DNA from: CAZDDY01 sp964504455
Lineage (GTDB): Bacteria; Patescibacteriota; Minisyncoccia; Phycocordibacterales; UBA9973
Assembly: GCA_964504455.1 (NCBI GenBank)
Contig: CAZDDY010000017.1
Location: forward strand, 1-10,588
Direction: 5' to 3'
DNA length: 10,588 nt
Shown here: positions 1 to 6,242 of the stretch, one piece after another
Position numbering within the stretch: position 1 is the stretch's first letter
Layout: every line of letters starts with the position of its first letter
Made by a program: the position numbers and the translations under genes
Notes under the pieces: generated by a model
The model's input: only the letters and a program-made list of their open reading frames with translations
What the model was told of the DNA's origin: nothing
Databases searched by the model: none

Positions 1-11
1 TACTTACTAAT

Positions 12-374
12 ATGAGTAAGGTAATTAATACACTCTTAATTTTGGTAGTACTCGGTGGCCTTGGCTGGTGGTTTTTTAACTCAACAAAACCAGAAAAGCT
101 TAGTCCTGAAGAAGCAGGAAAAAGAGCAACCTTTGTATACTATTGCGAAGACAGCGGAGAATCAATAAAGGCAACTTTTCATATTCCTGAAGACGACTCT
201 ATAGATATTGAACTAAGTGACGGAAGAAGTATGAATCTCCCGCGAGGGGGGTCTGCCTCAGGAGCACGTTACGCAAACAAAGATGAATCATTTGTTTTTT
301 GGAACAAAGGAAAAACTGCATTTATATATGAAGATGGAAATATAACTTTTGCCAACTGCCATATTCAAGAATAA
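12..374 (+). CDS. Membrane-anchored MliC/PliC-type lysozyme inhibitor domain protein
   Basis: 120 aa. One N-terminal membrane segment (about residues 5-22) is followed by a small extracytoplasmic domain. From about residue 38 the pattern matches the MliC family: a Tyr-Cys near the start (C45), a strand ending in L-S-D-G-R (68-72), then SASGARY (81-87) and F-W-N-K-G (96-100), closing with a Cys (C116). The Ser-Gly-x-x-Tyr and Trp-x-Lys-Gly stretches are the family's lysozyme-contacting motifs, and C45/C116 are the only cysteines, so a disulfide is likely. Known MliC proteins are periplasmic lipoproteins that block C-type lysozyme. Here there is no lipobox and a transmembrane anchor replaces it (inference). 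Only 11 bases precede the ATG, so promoter and RBS cannot be judged. The next gene starts 4 nt after this stop, so they are probably cotranscribed. The family call is fairly firm; the target enzyme is unknown. Confidence 0.75.
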   Translation: MSKVINTLLILVVLGGLGWWFFNSTKPEKLSPEEAGKRATFVYYCEDSGESIKATFHIPEDDSIDIELSDGRSMNLPRGGSASGARYANKDESFVFWNKGKTAFIYEDGNITFANCHIQE

Positions 375-378
375 TATA

Positions 379-903
379 ATGACACTACGAGGAAAATTAT
401 TTCTTATATTACTACTTACAATTATTGGATTAATTGTTTTTTTCATTTTTAAAAAAGATGCACCAAAAGAGGTTCTTGAAATCAAAGAAAACATTCCAAT
501 AGAAACAATGACAGAGGAAGATAAGGTGATGATCAAAGAAGTAGTGACTTCGTTCGGTAATAAATTAAAAAATGTATCACTGACTCAGGAAGAAGAAGCA
601 CTAAAAGAAGCGATCAAGACTGAATACGGTGAATTTCTTTCTCCGCTTTTACTAGAACGCTTCCTAAACGACCCGACACATGCACCTGGTAAACTTGTTT
701 CATCACCCTGGCCTGAAAGGATCGAGATTCTTGATATGTACCGCTCAGGAGACTACTATGATGTTTCTGGTGAGATTATTCTTTGGACAAGTGAAGAAGC
801 AGTGGAAGGAAGTGGCAACGCTGGAAAAGAGCCAATATTTCTTACCCTGGTAAATATGAACGGTAAGTGGCTTATCGCTGAATATCAAACTTCACTCGAA
901 TAG
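379..903 (+). CDS. Membrane-anchored protein of unknown function
   Basis: 174 aa from the ATG at 379. An in-frame ATG at 349 lies inside the previous gene and would add ten residues in front of the membrane helix, so 379 (4 nt after the upstream stop) is preferred. Residues 7-24 are a strongly hydrophobic anchor followed by Lys-Lys, predicting an outside C-terminal domain. Residues 45-96 look helical and charged. Then comes a striking segment, APGKLVSSPWPERIEI (102-117), followed by beta-rich sequence with G-E-I-I-L-W-T-S-E-E (131-140) and a C-terminal N-G-K-W-L-I (161-166). That ending resembles NTF2-like or similar small alpha+beta domains. I recall similar SSPWP-containing proteins in Firmicutes but cannot verify this. 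There is no catalytic motif. No Shine-Dalgarno is visible. The stop is TAG, the only non-TAA stop in the window. Its place between a lysozyme inhibitor and an M23 peptidase suggests an envelope role. Confidence 0.7.
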   Translation: MTLRGKLFLILLLTIIGLIVFFIFKKDAPKEVLEIKENIPIETMTEEDKVMIKEVVTSFGNKLKNVSLTQEEEALKEAIKTEYGEFLSPLLLERFLNDPTHAPGKLVSSPWPERIEILDMYRSGDYYDVSGEIILWTSEEAVEGSGNAGKEPIFLTLVNMNGKWLIAEYQTSLE

Positions 904-916
904 ACACAAAAGGATG

Positions 917-922
917 TATAAT
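917..922 (+). promoter_or_regulatory. Candidate -10 box for the M23 peptidase gene
   Basis: A perfect TATAAT sits 14 nt after the preceding stop codon, in the only intergenic gap upstream of the peptidase gene. No convincing -35 box is present at 16-18 nt. A start near 929 would give a leader of about 38 nt, which contains the inverted repeat listed next. Confidence 0.45.
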
Positions 923-932
923 ACGTCATAGT

Positions 933-956
933 AAAGAGAGCTATAGAGACCTCTTT
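933..956 (+). repeat. Inverted repeat in the 5' leader of the M23 gene
   Basis: AAAGAG (933-938) and CTCTTT (951-956) can pair as a 6-bp stem with a 12-nt loop, ending 10 nt before the ATG at 967. No T-run follows, so it is not a good intrinsic terminator. No Shine-Dalgarno occurs between the stem and the start codon. It could shape translation start or be chance. Confidence 0.3.
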
Positions 957-966
957 GTATTAAACT

Positions 967-1824
967 ATGAGAAAAATTTTCAATAGCCTAATAATTGCAC
1001 TTCTAATTTCTACTCCAGCATATGCGTCGATTCCTCCTGCTATAAAGACAAGCTGGGTGCTTCAGGGCGAAACTGCACAAATCATTATTGAAGGCATTGA
1101 AGATACATCTCAAATCTTATCCGTAACTGTTTCTGGTAACAAGATCTCTCCTTTTATATACAACAACAAAATTCAAGCACTCTATGGTGTCGATATAAAC
1201 CAAAAGATTGGAGATATACCGGTAGTCGTCACACTAAAAGATAAGACTAAGCTTACCGGGACCATACAAGTCCTTGAAAGAAAAAAACCAACTTTGGATT
1301 TTTCTATCCCTGATAACTTAGGGGGAAATACAAAGGCTGGAGAAAAAAATGTTGCTTCTTTGCTTAGCAAAGAAAATAGAATACTTGCAAACCTATGGAC
1401 AAATCCAAAAAAATTATGGGGAAATACTTTTGTGTTTCCACTTAAAGATTCTCAGGTTACCGACTCCTATGGATATGCAAGAGAAACGGGCACAACAATA
1501 GTTACTCACAAAGGTACTGACTTTAAGGCAAGTGAGGGTACTCCCGTATATGCGATAAATCGTGGTGTCGTGAGACTTGTTAAAAGTTTTGCACTGTATG
1601 GAAATACCGTCATCATTGACCATGGCCAAGGTGTTATGAGTTTTTATATGCATCTTTCAAAGACAACAGCAAAACAAGGACACCTTATAGAACAAGGCGA
1701 AGAGGTAGGCAAAAGTGGAAAGACTGGCTATGCTCTTGGAGAACATCTCCACCTAACGATACGTGCAAATGGTGTATCAGTTGATCCAATACAATTTTTG
1801 GGATTATATGGAAAAACTAACTAA
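967..1824 (+). CDS. Secreted M23 (LytM) family metallopeptidase
   Basis: 285 aa. A signal peptide (basic MRK, hydrophobic core, AYA cleavage site at residue 20) exports it. Residues 24-105 form a beta-rich, Ig-like N-terminal domain. The C-terminal LytM domain (about 155-280) has every expected residue: H181-x3-D185 and H262 as zinc ligands, with H229 (in MHL) and H260 (in HLH) as catalytic histidines. It should therefore be an active endopeptidase cutting peptide cross-bridges in peptidoglycan, unlike degenerate EnvC/NlpD activators. It lacks the long coiled coil of EnvC-type FtsEX partners and has no LysM or SH3 domain. It is transcribed toward pyrG and the ftsEX operon, ending 14 nt from the pyrG stop. 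FtsEX commonly controls M23 enzymes, so a functional link is tempting but unproven. No Shine-Dalgarno is visible. Confidence 0.9.
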   Translation: MRKIFNSLIIALLISTPAYASIPPAIKTSWVLQGETAQIIIEGIEDTSQILSVTVSGNKISPFIYNNKIQALYGVDINQKIGDIPVVVTLKDKTKLTGTIQVLERKKPTLDFSIPDNLGGNTKAGEKNVASLLSKENRILANLWTNPKKLWGNTFVFPLKDSQVTDSYGYARETGTTIVTHKGTDFKASEGTPVYAINRGVVRLVKSFALYGNTVIIDHGQGVMSFYMHLSKTTAKQGHLIEQGEEVGKSGKTGYALGEHLHLTIRANGVSVDPIQFLGLYGKTN

Positions 1825-1838
1825 CTTTTAAAAGAGTC

Positions 1839-3488
1839 TTATTTTGTGTTCTTATTTTTTACTGCTTTTATAAAAGCAGTAAACAGTGGATGTGGTGCAA
1901 GTGGTCTTGCTAAAAATTCAGGATGAAATTGTGTACCCAAGAAAAAAGGATGCTTTGATCTAGGGAGTTCTGCAATCTCCATTAACATGCCATCAGGGGA
2001 TGTGCCTGAAAAAACAAGTCCTTTCTTTTCTAAATCTTTTACAAAGGTAGGATTAACCTCATATCGGTGACGATGACGTTCCACAATTTCTTTTTTTCCA
2101 TATGCGCTTCTCGCAATCGTTCCGTCAATTAATCGTGCTTTATATTCACCAAGTCTCATATTTCCCCCATATCTTCCCTTTTGTATATTCTCTTTCTGAC
2201 TCTCCATAATATCAATAACTGGGTATTTCGTTTTAGCATTTACCTCCGTGGTGTTTGCATCTTTCATGTTTGCAACATGTCTTGCAAATTCAACCACAAT
2301 CATTTGCATACCGTAACAAAGTCCAAAATATGGAATTTTATGCTCTCGAGCAAACTGCACTGCTTTGATTTTTCCTTCTACTCCTCTTGCCCCAAAACCT
2401 CCCGGAACCAAGATTCCTTGATATTGAGCAAGGGTTTTTATTTTTGCAGGATTCTTCTCAAAATCAACAGCTGAGAGCCAAGTAAGCTCAGGCGAAACTC
2501 CTTGTGTATACGCTGAAAATTTTATTGCCTCAATAACAGAAAGATACGCATCTGAGAGCATGTAGTCTCCTGTCTCAAAATATTTCCCAACAACAGCAAT
2601 CTTCACTTTCTTCTGCGCTGTGTGAACTTTGCGAGCGAAAGTTCTCCATGCACTAGATTCACCGTCTTTCTTTTTTGCCTTTTTTATTTTCAATAATTTA
2701 ATTAGCAATTCATCAAGTTTTTCTTTTTCAAAATTTACTGGTACATCATAAATACTTGAAACATCGGGAGCAGAAATGACCTGATGTGCCGGAACACTAC
2801 ACGAGAGTGAGAGTTTTTCCTTCCGTTTTGCATCAAGCGGGCTTTTTGAACGAGCAATAATAATATCAGGTTGAATTCCAGAAGCATTTAATGTACGTAC
2901 TGCTGTTTGTGTTGGTTTTGTCTTCATTTCACCAACTTTTGATGGAACAGGAAGATATGAAACCATGATAAACATGACGTCTTCCGGCGCTTTGATCTTC
3001 ATCATCCGAGCTGCTTCGAGAAAAAGCATATTTTGATACTCTCCAACTGTTCCCCCAATTTCAATAATGGTAACATCAGCTTTGGCAACTGCTTGAGCTT
3101 TTTGTATTCTTTCTATAACCTCAAGTGGAATATGAGGCACCACCTCAACACATTTTCCTCCGTATTCTAAATTTCTTTCTTTTTCAATAACTGACTGATA
3201 CACTCGCCCTGTCGTCATATAGTTAATACGCGTTAGGTCTGTATTTAAAAACCGCTCATAATTACCCATATCCTGATCCGTTTCATCACAATCTTTAAGT
3301 ACAAAAACTTCTCCATGTTCGGTAGGATTCATAGTTCCCGCATCGATATTTATATATGGATCAATCTTTAGTGCTGTCACCCGCAATCCTCTGTTCTTTA
3401 AAATACGAGCTATTGATGACGAGGCTACCCCTTTCCCTACTCCGGAAATGACACCGCCAACCACAAACACGTATTTAGGATGATTCAT
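1839..3488 (-). CDS. pyrG: CTP synthase
   Basis: 549 aa, the usual full length (E. coli 545). It makes CTP from UTP, ATP and glutamine in the cytoplasm. The N-terminal synthetase domain starts with the P-loop VVGGVISGVGKG (9-20, K19), followed by the conserved DPYINIDAGTMNP and HGEVFVL stretches. The C-terminal class I glutamine amidotransferase domain has the nucleophile C391 in GLCYGMQ and the H522/E524 pair in FHPE, so both half-reactions should work. Small departures are V10 where E. coli has Thr, and Tyr after the catalytic Cys where Leu is common. The ATG lies 3 nt after the ftsX stop with only AAAGAA upstream, so translation is probably coupled to ftsX. It is the last gene of the operon. 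A 20-nt perfect palindrome lies in its last codons (1861-1880). Linkage of pyrG to ftsEX is unusual compared with model bacteria. Confidence 0.97.
   Translation of the reverse strand: MNHPKYVFVVGGVISGVGKGVASSSIARILKNRGLRVTALKIDPYINIDAGTMNPTEHGEVFVLKDCDETDQDMGNYERFLNTDLTRINYMTTGRVYQSVIEKERNLEYGGKCVEVVPHIPLEVIERIQKAQAVAKADVTIIEIGGTVGEYQNMLFLEAARMMKIKAPEDVMFIMVSYLPVPSKVGEMKTKPTQTAVRTLNASGIQPDIIIARSKSPLDAKRKEKLSLSCSVPAHQVISAPDVSSIYDVPVNFEKEKLDELLIKLLKIKKAKKKDGESSAWRTFARKVHTAQKKVKIAVVGKYFETGDYMLSDAYLSVIEAIKFSAYTQGVSPELTWLSAVDFEKNPAKIKTLAQYQGILVPGGFGARGVEGKIKAVQFAREHKIPYFGLCYGMQMIVVEFARHVANMKDANTTEVNAKTKYPVIDIMESQKENIQKGRYGGNMRLGEYKARLIDGTIARSAYGKKEIVERHRHRYEVNPTFVKDLEKKGLVFSGTSPDGMLMEIAELPRSKHPFFLGTQFHPEFLARPLAPHPLFTAFIKAVKNKNTK
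1861..1880. repeat. Perfect 20-nt palindrome in the 3' end of pyrG
   Basis: Ten bases (ACTGCTTTTA) are followed immediately by their reverse complement. The palindrome lies within the last codons of pyrG, 37 nt beyond the M23 stop on the other strand. Neither side ends in the T-run expected after a terminator stem: on the minus strand it is followed by A-rich sequence. A smaller palindrome, CTTTTAAAAG (1825-1834), lies in the convergent gap. These may slow or end convergent transcripts, but no standard intrinsic terminator is present here. Confidence 0.4.
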
Positions 3489-3491
3489 ATT

Positions 3492-4415
3492 TTATTTCTT
3501 TAGATATCTTCTAATTGCAATTGTACTTGAGAGTGAACCAAGGATAAGCCCTGATCCTAGCACAATGCCTATTATTTTTAATAAATTGTTTATATAGAAA
3601 TTCCAAGCATTAATACCTAAAAATTCGCTCAGATTTTGCCCAAGCCATAAGGTTATCGGAATAAATAGTACGAGAGTAACAAGTGTTGCAATCAGTCCAT
3701 AGATAATACCTTCAACAATAAAGGGTCCTCTAATATATGCATTACCTGCCCCCACGAGTCTCATAATGCCTATTTCCTCGCGAGCATAGTAAATAGTAAG
3801 TCGAATTGTATTAAACGTAATAATAATGGAGATAAGAATAAGAATAAAAGATACTAAAATACCAAGCCGATTTGCTCCCTTAATAATTTGAGTGAGTTTA
3901 TCAATAACAATTTTATTCTGATAGTAGTTGATTCGGTCCAAATCTGCCTTTACTGCTTGGATCACTTCACTGTTACCTTCCAAAAATTTTACAACACTTT
4001 CATATTGAGAAGGATCTTTCGCTTTAATTGAAAGTGATGCACCTAAGGGATTTTTGCTAATTTCATCAAGAGCTTGAAGTGTTAGGTAATCATTTTTATG
4101 GCGTTCTCGAAAATCTTCTAAAGCTTCTTCAGATGTTGTCAGAGACACACTAGACACTTCCGGCATAGTTTCAAGGCTTTTTTGAACATTTGATATTTTT
4201 TCAATTTCTGTACCTGGCAAAAAATATACAGCTACATCAACTTTTTCTTTCATAAGAGTTAGTGATGTATGTAAAATCCCTTGAAGAAAAATGAGCGATG
4301 TAATAACAGAAAGCGTAATCGTGACAACGAGCACTGAAGCAGCTGAGACAAGCCCACTTCGTTTAAAATTTATAAATCCTGTTCTAATAATTCTTTGTAG
4401 ATCTACTCGTTTCAT
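3492..4415 (-). CDS. ftsX: Cell division ABC transporter-like permease FtsX
   Basis: 307 aa, typical for the family. It has a short cytoplasmic N-terminus, TM1 (about 21-46), a large extracytoplasmic loop (about 50-180), then TM2 (184-208), TM3 (232-258) and TM4 (278-300). The conserved cytoplasmic stretch A-R-E-E-I-G-I-M-R-L-V-G-A follows TM2 (211-223). FtsX pairs with FtsE to form a MacB-like mechanotransmission complex: ATP hydrolysis inside drives the external loop, which switches peptidoglycan hydrolases on at the division site. The loop is where a hydrolase partner would dock, and the nearby M23 gene is a candidate (inference). The ATG follows the ftsE stop by 3 nt and the pyrG ATG follows this stop by 3 nt, indicating a tight operon. 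No Shine-Dalgarno of normal strength is seen; AAAGAG lies about 13 nt upstream. Confidence 0.95.
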   Translation of the reverse strand: MKRVDLQRIIRTGFINFKRSGLVSAASVLVVTITLSVITSLIFLQGILHTSLTLMKEKVDVAVYFLPGTEIEKISNVQKSLETMPEVSSVSLTTSEEALEDFRERHKNDYLTLQALDEISKNPLGASLSIKAKDPSQYESVVKFLEGNSEVIQAVKADLDRINYYQNKIVIDKLTQIIKGANRLGILVSFILILISIIITFNTIRLTIYYAREEIGIMRLVGAGNAYIRGPFIVEGIIYGLIATLVTLVLFIPITLWLGQNLSEFLGINAWNFYINNLLKIIGIVLGSGLILGSLSSTIAIRRYLKK

Positions 4416-4418
4416 ATA

Positions 4419-5102
4419 TTACATACTCTTTGTGCCATCTTTATCATCTCGCACAATTCTACCTCTATCAAGAGTGATGACTCGTCTATTAACTGATTCA
4501 ATAACACTTCTATTGTGCGTAGTAAGAATAACTGTTGTACCGAGATCATTAATACGCTTCAAAATATTTACCACCTCAAATGTGTTCACCGGGTCAAGGT
4601 TTCCTGTTGGTTCATCAGCAATAATAAGATCAGGTTGGTTTATAATTGCACGAGCAATCGCTAAACGCTGTTTCTCGCCACCTGAAAGTTGGTCTGGAAA
4701 ATGCATCATCTTTGCAGAAAGATCGACTAAATCGAGCACTCGTGGAATATCTCGGTGAATTTCTTCATCATGTTTACCAGCTACTTCCATCGCAAACTGA
4801 ATATTTTCGTATGCGGTTTTATTTGGTAATAATCGAAAATCTTGAAAAACCACACCGATCTTTCTTCGAAGAGAAATTAAATCTTTGTCATGAAGCGTAT
4901 GAATGTTTTGTGATTCAAAGAAAACTTGGCCTTCTGTCGGATGTTCTTCAGCTAAAATTAATTTTATAAGTGTTGTTTTTCCTGCACCAGAGTGCCCAAC
5001 AATGGAGATAAATTCTCCTTGTGATATTGTGAGATTAATAGTGTCTAAGGAATATTGGTCATCATCTCGGTATTTTTTTGAAACGTTGTTGAAATATATC
5101 AT
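4419..5102 (-). CDS. ftsE: Cell division ATP-binding protein FtsE
   Basis: 227 aa, the standard size. All ABC ATPase motifs are intact: Walker A GHSGAGKTT (36-44), Q-loop Q87 in VVFQDFRLLP, signature LSGGEKQR (139-146), Walker B LIIADE (159-164) followed by the PTGNLD D-loop, and switch His H196 in TTHNR. The FQDFRLLP stretch is typical of FtsE rather than other transporters. It works at the inner face of the membrane as the ATPase of FtsEX. The ATG at 5102 fits the family N-terminus (MIYFNNVSKKY). Upstream, 102 nt separate it from prfB. These hold a likely prfB terminator and an extended -10 box, so ftsE-ftsX-pyrG may have its own promoter while keeping the widespread prfB-ftsE-ftsX gene order. 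Confidence 0.96.
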   Translation of the reverse strand: MIYFNNVSKKYRDDDQYSLDTINLTISQGEFISIVGHSGAGKTTLIKLILAEEHPTEGQVFFESQNIHTLHDKDLISLRRKIGVVFQDFRLLPNKTAYENIQFAMEVAGKHDEEIHRDIPRVLDLVDLSAKMMHFPDQLSGGEKQRLAIARAIINQPDLIIADEPTGNLDPVNTFEVVNILKRINDLGTTVILTTHNRSVIESVNRRVITLDRGRIVRDDKDGTKSM

Positions 5103-5112
5103 GACAAAACAA

Positions 5113-5122
5113 AAAGGCCTTT
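5113..5122 (-). repeat. AAAGGCCTTT palindrome in the ftsE leader
   Basis: A perfect 10-nt palindrome lies in the predicted leader, 10 nt before the ftsE ATG. It contains the only AAAGG-like bases upstream of ftsE, but these are about 15 nt from the start codon, too far for a normal Shine-Dalgarno. Confidence 0.3.
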
Positions 5123-5138
5123 GTGACCACTATTACTT

Positions 5139-5147
5139 AGTGTAGCA
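5139..5147 (-). promoter_or_regulatory. Candidate extended -10 promoter for ftsE-ftsX-pyrG
   Basis: Read on the minus strand, TGC is followed by TACACT (5144 to 5139), an extended -10 element with 4 of 6 hexamer matches. No good -35 box is present. Transcription would start near 5132, leaving about 30 nt before the ftsE ATG. It lies downstream of the prfB terminator hairpin, as expected for an operon promoter. Confidence 0.4.
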
Positions 5148-5173
5148 TAAAAAAATGCAAATCGAAGCGTTAT

Positions 5174-5200
5174 AAAATCCTTATTTTGTAAGGACTTTTT
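5174..5200 (-). terminator. Intrinsic terminator after prfB (possibly bidirectional)
   Basis: TCCTTA and TAAGGA (5178-5183 with 5189-5194) form a 6-bp stem with a 5-nt loop. On the minus strand TTTTAT follows. On the + strand CTTTTT follows. It begins 10 nt past the prfB stop. The stem is short, so termination may be partial and allow read-through into ftsE. Confidence 0.5.
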
Positions 5201-5204
5201 AACT

Positions 5205-6083
5205 TTATTGGGAGTTTTTGAAGCTCTCTATGAATATGTCTATCTCACCATCTAAGACATCATCAACTTTTGATGTCTCAATATCATTTCTGTGATCTTT
5301 TACCATTTTGTAAGGATGAAGCACATAAGATCTAATTTGGTTTCCCCATTCGATATCAGTCGTTTTTGATATTTGCATACTTTCTGTGAGTTCTTTTTTT
5401 TCGTCTTCTGCTTTTTTATAAAGTTTCCCTCGCAATATTTCCAGCGCTCTTTCTTTATTTTGTTCTTGTGAACGTTCCTCTCGAACAGAAACTGAAATAC
5501 CTGTTGGTATATGAGTAACTCGCACTGCGGTCTCTCGCTTATTTACATTTTGTCCACCCGGGCCACCCGCTTTCGAAAAATCAACCTCTATATCACCATC
5601 TTTTAATTCCGGCATCTCTTTCGCTTCAATCTTTGGAATTACTTCAACAAGTGAAAAAGATGTGTGCCGCTGTTTTTTAGCATTAAACGGTGAAAGACGA
5701 ACAAGTCGGTGGACTCCTGACTCATACTTTAGGTCACGATATACATTCTTTCCTGAAATATCGCATGTTACATTTCTGTATCCACCGTGATCATTTACGT
5801 TTTCATGCAACATACGTAGCTCCCAGCCTCTTTTCGCACAATACTTTTGATACATCTTCAATAAGATTGCAGAAAAGTCTTCTGCATCATCTCCTCCTGC
5901 ACCAGAAAGAATTGTAAGAAGTGCTCCACCCCTATCAAATGAACCTATTCCATCTTTTTTATCCTGTAGTTCTTTTAACTCACGAATCAATCTCTGTGCA
6001 TGTTCTTTGTCATTCCAAAAATTACCTCCTTGCATCAGTGTTTCTATTTCTTCTATTCTTTTGTTTATTTTTTCACTATCCAT
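5205..6083 (-). CDS. prfB: Peptide chain release factor 2, short form
   Basis: 292 aa from the ATG at 6083. An in-frame ATG at 6188 is rejected because its first 35 codons would be read through the tRNA gene. The catalytic GGQ (176-178, in AGGPGGQNVN) and the SPF stop-codon motif (131-133) are intact and 45 residues apart, as in E. coli RF2. SPF indicates recognition of UGA and UAA. The decoding and peptidyl-hydrolysis core (about 57-292) is complete through VLDGEIDIFIESF. E. coli RF2 has 365 aa; nearly all of the missing 70-odd residues come from helical domain 1, the part that faces the ribosomal L11/GTPase region. Residues 1-45 keep one or two of its helices, including N-F-W-N-D-K-E-H-A-Q. 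The usual early in-frame UGA frameshift site has no room here. The start codon is 5 nt downstream of tRNA-Thr with no Shine-Dalgarno, so it is cotranscribed with the tRNA. Confidence 0.92.
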   Translation of the reverse strand: MDSEKINKRIEEIETLMQGGNFWNDKEHAQRLIRELKELQDKKDGIGSFDRGGALLTILSGAGGDDAEDFSAILLKMYQKYCAKRGWELRMLHENVNDHGGYRNVTCDISGKNVYRDLKYESGVHRLVRLSPFNAKKQRHTSFSLVEVIPKIEAKEMPELKDGDIEVDFSKAGGPGGQNVNKRETAVRVTHIPTGISVSVREERSQEQNKERALEILRGKLYKKAEDEKKELTESMQISKTTDIEWGNQIRSYVLHPYKMVKDHRNDIETSKVDDVLDGEIDIFIESFKNSQ

Positions 6084-6088
6084 ATATG

Positions 6089-6161
6089 AGCCATCTCCGA
6101 GGATCGAACTCGGGACCCCAGCTTTACGAAAGCTGTGCTCTACCAACTGAGCTAAGATGGC
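6089..6161 (-). tRNA. tRNA-Thr (anticodon CGU)
   Basis: 73 nt without encoded CCA. On the minus strand the acceptor stem GCCATCT pairs with AGATGGC. The D-arm is GCTC/GAGC, and the anticodon stem CAGCT/AGCTG closes the loop TTCGTAA. The T-arm CCGAG/CTCGG has loop TTCGATC. All stems are perfect. The anticodon CGT occupies + strand 6126-6128 and reads ACG. G1-C72, C2-G71, G35 and U36 match the known threonyl-tRNA synthetase identity set. The discriminator base is U73, where A73 is common for bacterial tRNA-Thr. CCA must be added by a nucleotidyltransferase. The prfB ATG starts 5 nt beyond the 3' end. Confidence 0.97.
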
Positions 6162-6169
6162 ACGCACAG

Positions 6170-6198
6170 AATATAGCAAAAAAAACATCTCCTATGAA
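6170..6198 (-). promoter_or_regulatory. Promoter of tRNA-Thr-prfB
   Basis: On the minus strand a -35 TTCATA (6198-6193, 4 of 6) is followed after 17 nt by TATATT (6175-6170, 5 of 6) with an extended TGC directly upstream. Eight bases separate the -10 box from the tRNA 5' end, so transcription would start about 2 nt before the mature tRNA. Confidence 0.65.
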
Positions 6199-6206
6199 GT
6201 AGACGC

Positions 6207-6234
6207 TTTACAACGTACGAACCCCTGCTATAAT
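6207..6234 (+). promoter_or_regulatory. Strong promoter with extended -10, divergent from the tRNA promoter
   Basis: TTTACA (6207-6212, 5 of 6) is followed after 16 nt by TATAAT (6229-6234, 6 of 6), preceded by TGC to give an extended -10. The predicted start is near 6241. Transcription heads toward the small ORF at 6243, the terminator at 6354-6387 and the ProC-like gene at 6409. This is one of the two best promoter matches in the window. Confidence 0.65.
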
Positions 6235-6242
6235 AAACCAGC

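Noticed and set aside
349..378. Earlier start for the unknown membrane protein
   Set aside because: It overlaps the end of the upstream coding region and puts polar residues ahead of the membrane anchor; the ATG at 379 fits better.
1182..1653. Minus-strand ORFs within the M23 gene, and similar antisense ORFs across pyrG, ftsE, prfB, the ProC-like gene and the glycosyltransferase gene
   Set aside because: They lie opposite well-supported genes and show no recognisable domains or start signals.
5205..6083. Assignment as the RF2-like rescue factor PrfH
   Set aside because: The SPF codon-recognition motif and the full decoding domain are present, so it is a true RF2 type.
6084..6188. N-terminal extension of prfB starting at the ATG at 6188
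   Set aside because: The extra 35 codons translate the tRNA-Thr gene; the RF2 similarity begins only after the ATG at 6083.
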